Below are positions 1 through 7,567 of a DNA stretch of 40,744 nt, piece by piece (positions within the stretch are counted from its first letter, which is position 1; each line of letters opens with the position of its first letter). A model generated the notes under the pieces. It was not told the DNA's origin. It did not search any database and saw only the letters and a list, made by a program, of their open reading frames with translations. The stretch lies in NCBI GenBank assembly GCA_017610225.1, contig JAFCCM010000011.1:1-40744 (forward strand). The letters are read 5' to 3'. The translations under genes and the position numbers were made by a program. Source of the DNA: Candidatus Aenigmatarchaeota archaeon. GTDB lineage: Archaea; Aenigmatarchaeota; Aenigmatarchaeia; CG10238-14.

Positions 1-173
1 ATTTCTTTCCATATTTTTAAAAGACCATTACCAGTTTCTATTTTATATCCAAATAAAGTCAAATCCATTTTTGTTTTTTGATATTCCTCAATTAACGGAA
101 ATAATTCTCTCAATCTCTAAGATGTTTTAATTTTTTGTCCGATCTGAATGTTTTTACCAAGCTTAAAAGTCAT
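1..173 (-). pseudogene. Small ORF with in-frame amber codon, incomplete at window edge
   Basis: A strong Shine-Dalgarno site (AAGGAGG) sits about 7 bases before the ATG at 173. The frame reads MTFKLGKNIQIGQKIKTS, meets TAG at 119-117, then stays open to the window edge (RLRELFPLIEEYQKTK and onward). The protein-like sequence on both sides of the TAG suggests one gene broken by a point mutation, or a readthrough stop. No family is recognised. A 24-codon frame (237-163, starting MRRWDEKLKKGDG) overlaps its start and may be a leader, but it has no clear ribosome site. Confidence 0.4.
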
Positions 174-250
174 GTCCCTTCCTCCTTTTTAATTTCATTC
201 CATCTCCTTTTTTTAATTTTTCATCCCATCGTCTCATTTGACCAGTGGAC

Positions 251-445
251 TTATTCCTTCCTCCTTGTCAACCAAGTCCCACCATAACCATTTACAGTTT
301 TTGAGTATTCTGGCGGTGAGTCCTTCATATTCTCTTTCATCCTTTTTGTAAACCTTCGGCAAGTTCTTTTTTCAAAGTACCTTTTTAGCCATTTGCCGAT
401 TGTCCAGTCTGTTTTTTGTTGTTTATACCCTTTTTTAGCTTTCAT
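251..445 (-). CDS. Small basic hypothetical protein (64 aa)
   Basis: The ATG is preceded by AAAGGAGAAACT, a good ribosome site. The product is very basic (MKAKKGYKQQKTDWTIGKW at the N-terminus, many Lys and Arg throughout), with no membrane segment or metal motif. It could bind nucleic acid, but that is only a guess from charge. Its start overlaps the stop of the upstream gene (442-636) in an ATGA arrangement, so it is co-transcribed and probably translationally coupled within the leftward operon. No homologue is recognised. Confidence 0.7.
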   Translation of the reverse strand: MKAKKGYKQQKTDWTIGKWLKRYFEKRTCRRFTKRMKENMKDSPPEYSKTVNGYGGTWLTRRKE

Positions 446-636
446 AGTTTCTCCTTTAATTTCCTATTCCTCAACTTCCATTTTGGAAACTCCGTATGAG
501 GCAACTCCAGCCTAATCGCTACATCTGGGTAAATTGTGCTGTCCTGGTAAAACTTGTCAAAATACCTGTGATGGTGTAAGACAAGTACGACAAACAAGAT
601 ACAGAATAGGATTATAGCTATGTTTATTTTAATCAT
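442..636 (-). CDS. Small single-pass membrane protein (64 aa)
   Basis: The N-terminus (MIKINIAIILFCILFVVLV) is one hydrophobic segment of about 18 residues with no obvious signal-peptidase site. A polar, basic tail of about 45 residues follows. This is the layout of an anchored inner-membrane protein with a soluble tail. It overlaps the next leftward gene by four bases and the upstream gene by eight, as in tightly packed phage operons. The function is unknown. Such proteins in early phage operons can modify the host envelope or exclude other phages, but nothing here shows that. Confidence 0.65.
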   Translation of the reverse strand: MIKINIAIILFCILFVVLVLHHHRYFDKFYQDSTIYPDVAIRLELPHTEFPKWKLRNRKLKEKL

Positions 637-832
637 CTATAATCTCCTGAATATTTTTCAAAACTTTAACAGCCTTTTCAAAATCTGAAAAAGGAAAAGC
701 TTCACACCAAGACTGAATTTTGGAAAGTTTCTCTTCGGCTCGCACTAATCGATTTTTATAAAAACAGACATCACATACTTTATATTCCGGGTCTATGTTT
801 ATAGCGTAACTTCCACATTTACATTGCTCCAT
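629..832 (-). CDS. Small Cys-rich hypothetical protein (67 aa)
   Basis: I place the start at the ATG at 832 (MEQCKCGSYAINIDPEY) because CAGGAGAG lies six to eight bases before it. A longer frame from 856 lacks a ribosome site. The N-terminal half has CKCG and CDVC pairs about 18 residues apart, which would form one four-cysteine zinc knuckle. The C-terminal half is predicted helical and charged. It sits in the leftward operon, overlapping its neighbours by a few bases. The function is unknown; zinc-mediated protein or nucleic-acid binding is inferred. Confidence 0.65.
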   Translation of the reverse strand: MEQCKCGSYAINIDPEYKVCDVCFYKNRLVRAEEKLSKIQSWCEAFPFSDFEKAVKVLKNIQEIIDD

Positions 833-1046
833 TGTTCTCTCCTGGATTTTTTTCATTCCGTTTTAAACAAACCGGGCAGCAATCTTCTGGAATTACCATG
901 AGGGGTGTAAACTGCATAGATGTTCCCGTATATTCTCCCTTAACCCATTTACAATCGGGATCATATTGAGCGCCACATAATTTACAGATTACAAGATTTC
1001 CAGCTACTGAAGACGATCTTGTCGGTATTGGTGTTGCCATTCCCAT
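819..1046 (-). CDS. Small zinc-ribbon-like hypothetical protein (75 aa)
   Basis: The chosen start (MGMATPIPTRSSSVAG, 1046) follows AAAAGGAGAGAAATAGTT. The frame is open upstream to 1118, but that part has no ribosome site and reads as non-coding. Two CxxC pairs (CKLCGAQYDP and CCPVC, about 35 residues apart) fit a zinc ribbon with a long insert. The C-terminus is polar. The gene overlaps the next leftward gene by 14 bases. The family is not recognised. Confidence 0.65.
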   Translation of the reverse strand: MGMATPIPTRSSSVAGNLVICKLCGAQYDPDCKWVKGEYTGTSMQFTPLMVIPEDCCPVCLKRNEKNPGENNGAM

Positions 1047-1160
1047 AACTATTTCTCTCCTTTTTAAAAATTTAATGCCCCTGCAATCAACTTTTCTCCC
1101 CTTTCGGTAGTTAATCATGATTTAGTAACGGCTATCATGTGACTAGCTACAGGAGCAAGT

Positions 1161-1475
1161 TTAACTAATATTTTTAAAATACCAAAAGGCACATTTCTCT
1201 TTATAGCATTCTCTATTTGTTGCCTCACACATATTATTTATTGTAGTCCAGGGACAATTGTATTTTATTGCATTAAAGCTATCGTTATCTTTTTTATCTT
1301 CCTTTTGTTGAAGATCATATTGATCACTGGCTTCTTTCCATCCATCCATAAAATACTCAAATCGTAATTTAAAATTATACGAATCCTTTTTGTATTTGCA
1401 GTAGTGTTCTGGATTAGCACCTGGCATAAAAGCCTTTCTGCCATCCTTTCTGTTTCTTGCTGGTATTACAGACAT
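1161..1475 (-). CDS. Hypothetical protein with ribosome-modulation-factor-like N-terminal motif (104 aa)
   Basis: GAAGGAGAAACAAA precedes the ATG. Residues about 10-52 follow the spacing of ribosome modulation factor (RMF): a basic start, A..PG, then C.Y, then F..GWKEA. In RMF this region forms the two helices that bind 16S rRNA and hibernate ribosomes. The C-terminal half adds several cysteines (CPW, MCEA, REC, EKC) that could bind metal and are not part of RMF. The similarity is a short pattern seen by eye, so the link is tentative. It is an isolated leftward gene between the helicase and the small Cys-rich genes. Confidence 0.55.
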   Translation of the reverse strand: MSVIPARNRKDGRKAFMPGANPEHYCKYKKDSYNFKLRFEYFMDGWKEASDQYDLQQKEDKKDNDSFNAIKYNCPWTTINNMCEATNRECYKEKCAFWYFKNIS

Positions 1476-1552
1476 TTTGTTTCTCCTTCAGTTTCTCTTC
1501 CAACAATATCAAGTCATCCATAAACCAGATATTGCATAAGGTTCATACATAT

Positions 1553-2791
1553 TTACCCCCAATAGTTATAAATTATAAATAACTTTTCTTTTGCTCTTGT
1601 AGCAGCTGTATATAACCATCTTGCGTAATCTTGATCTGTTTGATATTGATTTCGCTGTTCGAAAAGTACTACCTTTTGCCATTCTGATCCTTGACTCTTA
1701 TGAACTGTGCAGGCATAACCAAAATCAAACATATCAATATCCTTTTGATCATGCCTTTTCATATCTTTTGCAAATGTTCTTTTAAAATCAATTTCCATTT
1801 CTTCATTATAATTATCTTTTCCAAAAGAACTTCTAATTGCAAGACTTGAATGTAAATCATCATCAAATCCATCCATTCTCATTGTTAGATCATAAAGCTT
1901 TTTACTTACTGGATAAACCCAAACTAAAGTACCTAATTGACCATTTTTAATTCCAGAGTTATGATTATTTTTTAAACATATAACTCTTTCATCAGGATAA
2001 GGATTATGTAATGTATAACCCAATTTATCTCGAATTTTCTTATTTAAACCAACACGAGTCTTATTAAATCCACATAATTGAATAATATTTTTTTTCTCTT
2101 CTGACCAATTAATTTTATCATATATCTTTTTAGTTTGTGGGTTATTCCAATCTAATTTAAAAACATGTTCATTAAAAATACCTGGTTTAATATAACCATA
2201 TCTTCTAATGTCTATAGTTAGTTTAATAATAGGGTTATCAAGTGCTTGTCTATGTATTTCATTTAATTTAAGATCAGCATTTTCTAATAAATCAAATTTA
2301 GGACCAATAGGAGGTAATTGTCCATGATCACCACATACAATTATTGGAATTCCATAATGAGTTAAATCCATCCATAATTCTTTAGTGATCATAGATCCTT
2401 CATCAACAATAATTAAATCTATCTCTAACTCTTTTTTTAAATCCCATCCAACGAGAATTTTTTTACCATTTTTTCTTTTATATATTGGAGTATACAATAA
2501 ACCATGAATAGTTCCAATATAATCATAATCTCTTGCTGAATGGTTTTCTTGAAGTTTATTTTCTAATACAAAAGCAGCTTTTCCAGTAAATGCGCAAAAA
2601 GCTATCTTATGTGCTCCTTGTTTACCAAGATCATGATTAAATCGAATACTAGAAGCAATTTCAGTCATTAATGTAGTTTTACCCGTACCGGCATATCCCA
2701 CAACTTTTATAACATTATCTCTATTAGTTGCATATCTATACCATTCCAATACTTCGCTTTGAATCATTTGCTGCTCTTCTGTTAAATCCAT
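1553..2791 (-). CDS. Dda-like SF1B DNA helicase
   Basis: This 412-residue protein carries the helicase motifs in order. They are Walker A GYAGTGKT (residues 32-39), Walker B IIVDEGSM, motif III CGDHGQLPPIG, the UvrD/RecD-type motif CTVHKSQGSEW and motif VI LYTAATRAKEKL. Length and motif spacing match phage T4 Dda (439 aa), a 5'-3' helicase acting in origin initiation and in clearing bound proteins ahead of the fork. GTGAGGAATAAAT gives a modest ribosome site. It is the largest gene of the leftward operon and begins about 570 bases from the first rightward gene, next to the putative origin. The helicase call is firm; the Dda subfamily is inferred from order and length. Confidence 0.9.
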   Translation of the reverse strand: MDLTEEQQMIQSEVLEWYRYATNRDNVIKVVGYAGTGKTTLMTEIASSIRFNHDLGKQGAHKIAFCAFTGKAAFVLENKLQENHSARDYDYIGTIHGLLYTPIYKRKNGKKILVGWDLKKELEIDLIIVDEGSMITKELWMDLTHYGIPIIVCGDHGQLPPIGPKFDLLENADLKLNEIHRQALDNPIIKLTIDIRRYGYIKPGIFNEHVFKLDWNNPQTKKIYDKINWSEEKKNIIQLCGFNKTRVGLNKKIRDKLGYTLHNPYPDERVICLKNNHNSGIKNGQLGTLVWVYPVSKKLYDLTMRMDGFDDDLHSSLAIRSSFGKDNYNEEMEIDFKRTFAKDMKRHDQKDIDMFDFGYACTVHKSQGSEWQKVVLFEQRNQYQTDQDYARWLYTAATRAKEKLFIIYNYWG

Positions 2792-2866
2792 ATTTATTCC
2801 TCACCCCCAAGTCTATAAAAAATATTTGATTTTCGATTATATCGAAGATTTCCTTCTTTAATACAA

Positions 2867-3024
2867 TTAATATGTACCCGGAAGCACCTCTGTATTTAAA
2901 TCTTTTTGGGTGCCATCAATTGAAGAATTTGTCGAATTATAAAAATACTAATTCTGCTATAATAAATATTATAGCAGAAATACCTATCCAGCTTAATTTA
3001 TTAACATTAATGATTTTTAAATCT
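2867..3024 (-). pseudogene. Possible decayed small membrane protein
   Basis: Leftward of the 59-aa membrane gene, one frame reads VNKLSWIGISAIIFIIAELV, a membrane-helix-like stretch, and then stops. The next frame continues NSTNSSIDGTQKDLNTEV and ends at 2867. A one-base change in the T run near 2940 would join them. No ATG fits the first frame, although GGAG lies upstream. It could be a broken gene for a short anchored periplasmic protein, or chance in AT-rich DNA. The hairpin at 2952-2979 overlaps it. Confidence 0.25.
2952..2979. repeat. Perfect 12-bp inverted repeat, 4-base loop
   Basis: TTCTGCTATAAT and its exact reverse complement ATTATAGCAGAA flank the loop AAAT. It lies between the helicase start and the 59-aa leftward gene. 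It could be a transcript-processing hairpin, a weak terminator for the leftward unit (ATTAGTATTTTT follows on that strand) or a protein-binding palindrome at the putative origin. Confidence 0.55.
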
Positions 3025-3025
3025 C

Positions 3026-3205
3026 CTATTTAAAAATCATTAATCCAATTCGAACTAAACCATATATCCAAGGAATAATTAAAATAAAAACTATCCCTAT
3101 AAAAATACAAAATATTGATGCCGTGATTTTTAAATCATCCAATCCTGCTGGAGATAGATCAATTTTATTTTGCCATCCAAATAACTTTAAAACTTTTCCG
3201 ACCAT
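3026..3205 (-). CDS. Small membrane protein (59 aa)
   Basis: The reading frame runs from ATG at 3205 to TAG at 3026, with AAAGGAGTTTATC before the start. The first 30 residues are polar (MVGKVLKLFGWQNKIDLSPA at the N-terminus). A hydrophobic segment (SIFCIFIGIVFILIIPWIYG) then forms one membrane helix and a short tail ends the protein. It is the first gene of the leftward unit, so its promoter must lie in 3206-3359. The function is unknown. Confidence 0.65.
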   Translation of the reverse strand: MVGKVLKLFGWQNKIDLSPAGLDDLKITASIFCIFIGIVFILIIPWIYGLVRIGLMIFK

Positions 3206-3359
3206 GATAAACTCCTTTTTTTATTTGTTCTTATTTTACAAATTAGTTTCTTTATATAGTTATTAATATATATAGAATCAAATTTTATTATTTGGGAAAC
3301 TTTTTTTATTTTATGTAACATATGTTAAAATAGAAATAGTGATTTAAAAGGAGAATTAA
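3206..3359. promoter_or_regulatory. Divergent intergenic region with likely promoters in both directions
   Basis: Transcription diverges here: leftward from 3205 and rightward from 3360. The DNA is almost pure A+T, with TATATAG and ATATATATAG tracts near 3255-3275. AACATATGTTAAAATAG (about 3316-3332) resembles the recurrent phage motif GAACATATTATAAATA and lies about 28 bases before the rightward ATG. The rightward gene has AAAGGAG as its ribosome site. Exact promoter positions are inferred. Confidence 0.45.
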
Positions 3360-4400
3360 ATGATAATATTGAGTGAGGTGGGAATTAATAGACATTTATT
3401 TCCTATGATTCCAAAACGGGGCAAAATCCCTAAAAATGGAAGATCTATTGAAAATATTATTGAAAGAAGAAATAGACAAGGTAAAGTAATATTTAAAGCT
3501 ACTTCAGATTCTAAATGGAATAAAAGATGTTATATATTTATGGATTGGTTATCATCTAAAATTAGATCTAATTTTAATTTAAAAATATTAACAGTAAATC
3601 CAGGATTAGGAATAATTAAAAGATTAGATGATCCAAGACTACAAGATATGTATTTATTAAATAGACATGATCTAATTCATGAAATAATTATAGGTGTAAA
3701 TAACCCTTTATCAGCACAAGGATCTTTGGGTAATGTATATAGATATAGTTTAGCAGTTTTATATAAAGAAGTTGCTAAAGATTTAAAATGGCAAAAAAAT
3801 GATGTTAAAATGATTATTAAAATAATTAGCAATTGTAAATTTATAACTGAATATAAATTTCAAACTATTAAACCAAATACTGCTAAAACTGGCGAATTTG
3901 TACATTCGTATAAATCATATGATTTTGAACCAATATTTAATGTTGAAATTAATGATAAAGAAGCTGAAATTAATTTTAATACTGGCTATAGTATTTGTTT
4001 TTTACATAATATTTTTACTGGGGCATATGAAACAATTAATGATAATGATGATTTATATAGACTATCTGAAAATACTCAATTTCTATATAGACAAATATTT
4101 TTTACATACGGAGTCTTACCTAAAGTTTATTTAAGAATGGATCGTGCTTTTAGATTTTTAAATATAACTACTGAAAATTCAACAAATAAAAAAAAATTAT
4201 TTAAAAAAATTATAAACGAACTTTCAACGGTAAATAGGATCCAATTAAAAAGAAAAGTTAATGATGAATGTTATGAATTTTCACTTGGTATAAAGAAAAA
4301 AGAGAATAAAATCATACCATTAACATCAGAACTTGAAAGACAACTACAGAAATTTCAAAATAATTGGGATTCATATAAGGAAGGAAATGGAATATTTTAG
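3360..4400 (+). CDS. Putative replication initiator (Rep-like) protein
   Basis: This 346-residue protein is basic overall, and I do not recognise a family by sequence. Residues about 230-330 look like a winged-helix DNA-binding unit: an RQIFFTYG helix, a loop, RMDRAFRFLNI, then a basic helix KKKLFKKIINELSTV. The strongest clue is position. Its last codon and TAG stop lie inside the first of five 18-bp direct repeats, at the point where gene orientation switches and beside a Dda-like helicase. Iteron-plus-Rep is the standard plasmid origin layout, so an initiator that binds its own downstream iterons is inferred. A repressor autoregulating this region is the main alternative. The ribosome site is AAAAGGAGAATTAA. 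Confidence 0.5.
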   Translation: MIILSEVGINRHLFPMIPKRGKIPKNGRSIENIIERRNRQGKVIFKATSDSKWNKRCYIFMDWLSSKIRSNFNLKILTVNPGLGIIKRLDDPRLQDMYLLNRHDLIHEIIIGVNNPLSAQGSLGNVYRYSLAVLYKEVAKDLKWQKNDVKMIIKIISNCKFITEYKFQTIKPNTAKTGEFVHSYKSYDFEPIFNVEINDKEAEINFNTGYSICFLHNIFTGAYETINDNDDLYRLSENTQFLYRQIFFTYGVLPKVYLRMDRAFRFLNITTENSTNKKKLFKKIINELSTVNRIQLKRKVNDECYEFSLGIKKKENKIIPLTSELERQLQKFQNNWDSYKEGNGIF

Positions 4401-4515
4401 GAACTAATTAAAGATTTTTTAGGAACTAATTAAAGACAATTTTAATTTTAGGAACTAATTAAACAATTTTAGGAACTAATTAAAGATATGAGCTACTTTT
4501 TAGGAACTAATTAAA
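4395..4515 (+). repeat. Five iteron-like direct repeats TTTTAGGAACTAATTAAA
   Basis: Exact copies of the 18-bp unit start at 4395, 4417, 4446, 4467 and 4498. Start-to-start spacings are 22, 29, 21 and 31 bp, close to two or three helical turns, so sites bound by one protein would roughly face the same side of the DNA. Copy 1 includes the stop codon of the preceding gene. Identical copies in the same orientation with phased spacing are typical of replication-initiator iterons. They could instead be operators. Confidence 0.85.
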
Positions 4516-4672
4516 ATGGTATTTGAAATTAAATAATAAAATCAATAAGTTAAAACATAAAATTGTGTTTAAGACCTTATTATTAAGACCTTAATAAGAG
4601 AATACATAAAATATGACATTAAATTAAGGTTAAAATCAATATTTAGATTATTAATGAAAAAGGAGTTAAGCT
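4516..4672. other. AT-rich stretch after the iterons, with an 11-bp direct repeat
   Basis: No gene is supported here. The stretch is nearly all A+T, as expected of a DNA-unwinding element beside iterons. TTAAGACCTTA occurs twice, at 4569-4579 and 4583-4593, 14 bp apart. No DnaA-box consensus (TTATCCACA) is seen. The 3' end carries AAAAAGGAG, the ribosome site of the 26-codon ORF at 4673. Confidence 0.45.
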
Positions 4673-4753
4673 ATGTACACAGTCACCCCACGAGTACTTA
4701 CGCCTGATGGCGTGTTACTAGTTCTTTCAAGAGTGGCTAAGTCTATTAAATAA
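4673..4753 (+). CDS. Possible 26-aa leader peptide or microprotein
   Basis: ATG at 4673 follows AAAAAGGAGTTAAG at good spacing and reads MYTVTPRVLTPDGVLLVLSR, ending VAKSIK before TAA. Base composition is clearly more G+C-rich than the surroundings, which supports selection on the sequence. It may be a leader controlling the large gene at 4821 or an independent microprotein. No homologue is known to me. Confidence 0.4.
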   Translation: MYTVTPRVLTPDGVLLVLSRVAKSIK

Positions 4754-4820
4754 AATCAGGTAACATATAAAAGAGTAAATAGAGCATTTAGAATAACTAT
4801 TAAGAAAGGAAATTTCAAAA

Positions 4821-6911
4821 ATGAATTATGAAGATTTAAAATGGATTAACCAGTCTTTGTATTCGTACAAAGATAAACAATTTGAAACAAACGGATACCT
4901 GGATATTTCAGTGAGTATTAATACTACAGATGATATAAATTTTAGTCAACCTAAACTAATTTTTAATTTAGATAATCAAGGACAAAAAAGAAATGTTAGA
5001 TTATCTTACCCTAATGTGGTAGATTTATTAAAAGCATTTAATGAAATGGCTAAAGGGCTAAATGAAGTATTTCAAAGACAAGAGACAGGCGCTATAACAA
5101 GAAGATATAATAACAACAAGGATTTTGTATTTGAATTTCAAATGTATAATGGAGAACCAGTAGTAAGGTTATTTATTAGTCACAATGAGTCAGATAAAGG
5201 TAAAATAATATTTCCATTTTATCCTGAATATGAAACTATAGGTCAGCTATTAAGATTATTTAAAGAAAACTTTATTAAATTTTCAATAGATTTACCTTCT
5301 AGATATCTTGCTAGTATTAGTGTTAATAGACTCTTAGAAACAACTAATTTACTTAAAACATTACCTAGTCAATTAGTTCCTATTCGACCAGAGAGTTATC
5401 CTTCACCGCATCCAGTATATGACCTAGATAGAAGAGTAGAGATAGAACCATCAATCAACGCAGCTAGCTCCGAAAATATAAAGTACACAGGTACGCATTG
5501 TGCTATTTGTGGAGAAGATCAATTTGATACCAGAAGTGGAATAACTTGTAAAAATGGACATGGTGGAGCAGATAGTTTAGATGATGATGAAGGTAATGAA
5601 CCACCTAATAATAGTGAGTTCGAACAATTTGCTGCTGAGGAAGAACCTAAAGTTAGAATTCCTGAGTTAGAAAGTGATGCATTAGAACCAAAGGATGCCA
5701 TCTCACAAGAGTATAAGAGTCCATTTATAGAGCATACATTGAAGAATAATATCCTTAATTTGCAAGAAATGTTATACGCATTATTCACTAATAATAACCC
5801 TTTAAGAACCATTATGAACACAATATATAATGGTGAAGGTTATACACTTTTACCTGGTATAAGTGTGAATGATTTAAAGTCTGTAATGTATATATCTAAT
5901 CTTTATTTTAAAATGAACTTCCAAAGTTATATCCAAAATCAAACTGGATTTCCAAGTGCTATACCTGTTGTTAAATATAATGGAAGTAGTGATGATAGAA
6001 CGACTATTGAATTAAGTTATGACTTAATGATGATTAGTGCATATCTAAAATTATATAGAAATAGAATGGAAGCTATTAACTCTGACCCTTACTCTAATGG
6101 AGCATTAGTACATTTCTCTTTTAGATGTTTCCTTGATGTAGCAACTTATAGTTATTTAAGCGGAAAGAATTCAGAAGCTATTAAGAATACAATAGTATCA
6201 AGATTTAAATATTTTAGAGAAACTGGTTTCTTTGATAATTTTGATAAAAATTTAGAAGGTGAAAATCAGAAAGTTATTTATGAACAAGAGATTGGAGAAT
6301 TTATTGATAAAGTATTTGATAATGTAGTAGAATCAGATAATATTAACATAAGACATTTTAATGCTCATGATACTGGTTCTGTAAAATTACCACCTGAGAA
6401 TAATTTTAATTTAGAACAAATAACAAATGACATTGTGAAATATGAGATTAAAACATTATTTGGACAAAGAATTGAAGATTTAACAAATGATGAAGAAATT
6501 ATTTTGTTATTTAATAAAAAATTAAAGAAAAAATATAAACCAACTGATCATAGACCAGACCCTAGAAAACATGAAACTCATGTTTTAAGGTTTGTTAAAT
6601 TAAAAGCTAATGAGTTACAAGAATCTATTAGAGATAATTTTATAGAATATATTAAAGAAGTTAGTGATGGTGATGTTTATGATTATTTTAATGATAACTT
6701 TAAATTAGAAGAGTTACCAGAAATAATTTTACAAGCTGTTTATACTTGGGAAAAACATTCTCAAACTAAAACAAAATATACAGATTATGTAGTAGATATA
6801 GAAAATTGTATTAGTAAAGATCTAATTATTTCAAAATTAAAAACATTAGATAATGAAGAAGTAGAAGAAGCTGGTGATTGGTCTAACGCATTTGAAGATA
6901 TTGAATTATAA
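4821..6911 (+). CDS. Large uncharacterised phage protein with central zinc motif (696 aa)
   Basis: Not recognised as a family. Residues 1-170 are beta-rich with regularly spaced strands (KLIFNLDNQ, FVFEFQMYN, VVRLFISHN) and then helices. A zinc motif follows with C227, C230, C243 and H247. An acidic, Pro-rich, probably disordered linker spans about 250-300. The rest, to 696, is helical and charged, with an acidic tail. It is the first long gene after the putative origin. That position and the strand-rich N-terminal domain allow a DNA-replication or ssDNA-binding role, but a virion-assembly role is equally possible. AAGAAAGGAAATTTC precedes the ATG. Confidence 0.8.
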   Translation: MNYEDLKWINQSLYSYKDKQFETNGYLDISVSINTTDDINFSQPKLIFNLDNQGQKRNVRLSYPNVVDLLKAFNEMAKGLNEVFQRQETGAITRRYNNNKDFVFEFQMYNGEPVVRLFISHNESDKGKIIFPFYPEYETIGQLLRLFKENFIKFSIDLPSRYLASISVNRLLETTNLLKTLPSQLVPIRPESYPSPHPVYDLDRRVEIEPSINAASSENIKYTGTHCAICGEDQFDTRSGITCKNGHGGADSLDDDEGNEPPNNSEFEQFAAEEEPKVRIPELESDALEPKDAISQEYKSPFIEHTLKNNILNLQEMLYALFTNNNPLRTIMNTIYNGEGYTLLPGISVNDLKSVMYISNLYFKMNFQSYIQNQTGFPSAIPVVKYNGSSDDRTTIELSYDLMMISAYLKLYRNRMEAINSDPYSNGALVHFSFRCFLDVATYSYLSGKNSEAIKNTIVSRFKYFRETGFFDNFDKNLEGENQKVIYEQEIGEFIDKVFDNVVESDNINIRHFNAHDTGSVKLPPENNFNLEQITNDIVKYEIKTLFGQRIEDLTNDEEIILLFNKKLKKKYKPTDHRPDPRKHETHVLRFVKLKANELQESIRDNFIEYIKEVSDGDVYDYFNDNFKLEELPEIILQAVYTWEKHSQTKTKYTDYVVDIENCISKDLIISKLKTLDNEEVEEAGDWSNAFEDIEL

Positions 6912-6928
6912 AAGAAAGGAAAATTGAA

Positions 6929-7552
6929 ATGTCATTAACACTTGGAAAACTATTTGATAGAAATTATACCATGAGAATCCCATTTTTGGATGGATATTAT
7001 AACATTGGAACATTTTTTAATAAGAGATCAACAAATCTTTTGTTTAGTGTTGAACCTGAATTTGATAATACCCCAACCAAACATGGTATTAAAATTAATA
7101 TGTTTAAAAATTTAAAGTCATCTAAATTTACTGAAACATTTTTAAATCTTCATAATTTTAGAAAAAATACTTTAGATATTATGAATCAATTTGAAAATAT
7201 TAAAGATGATTATTCATATGAGATTGGATTTATTTTAAATGAAACTTTAAAACTATCTAAGGTTGAGATTAATGGAAAATATCTTTATGATGTATTAAAT
7301 TTATATGGATTTACTATGACTTCTTATAATGGTGAGTTTATTTTTATTATAGCAGAAAGACAAAATATACTAAAGAAACTTGGAAAGAAAATGGTCCGCA
7401 CGACGGGAATACAAATTTCGACTAGTAATGCTCTTGGATTATTAAATGAATTTCATCAAGAATCTAAAGATTGTGGTAAAGAAGGATTACACCCAAAAAT
7501 AATAATTCCATCTGATGAAAAAGAAATTATAACATTAGATGATTTAGAATAA
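6929..7552 (+). CDS. Uncharacterised phage protein (207 aa)
   Basis: It starts 17 bases after the 696-aa gene with an AAAGGAAAATT ribosome site, so the two form a unit. The sequence mixes strands and helices (MSLTLGKLFDRNYTMRIPF at the start; an FIFIIAERQNILKKLGKKM segment near residue 130) and ends in an acidic tail (IITLDDLE). Acidic tails are common in phage replication and recombination proteins, but no motif supports a function. A homing endonuclease sits immediately downstream, which often marks a conserved phage gene nearby. Confidence 0.75.
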   Translation: MSLTLGKLFDRNYTMRIPFLDGYYNIGTFFNKRSTNLLFSVEPEFDNTPTKHGIKINMFKNLKSSKFTETFLNLHNFRKNTLDIMNQFENIKDDYSYEIGFILNETLKLSKVEINGKYLYDVLNLYGFTMTSYNGEFIFIIAERQNILKKLGKKMVRTTGIQISTSNALGLLNEFHQESKDCGKEGLHPKIIIPSDEKEIITLDDLE

Positions 7553-7567
7553 TTGGAGATTTTATAA

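Noticed and set aside
3360..4515. CRISPR-like array at the five repeats
   Set aside because: Repeats are 18 bp with 3-13 bp gaps, far too short for spacers, and no cas gene is present.
5519..5821. Leftward open frame within the 696-aa gene
   Set aside because: No ribosome site, low-complexity Ser-rich text, and it lies antisense to a long coherent coding frame.
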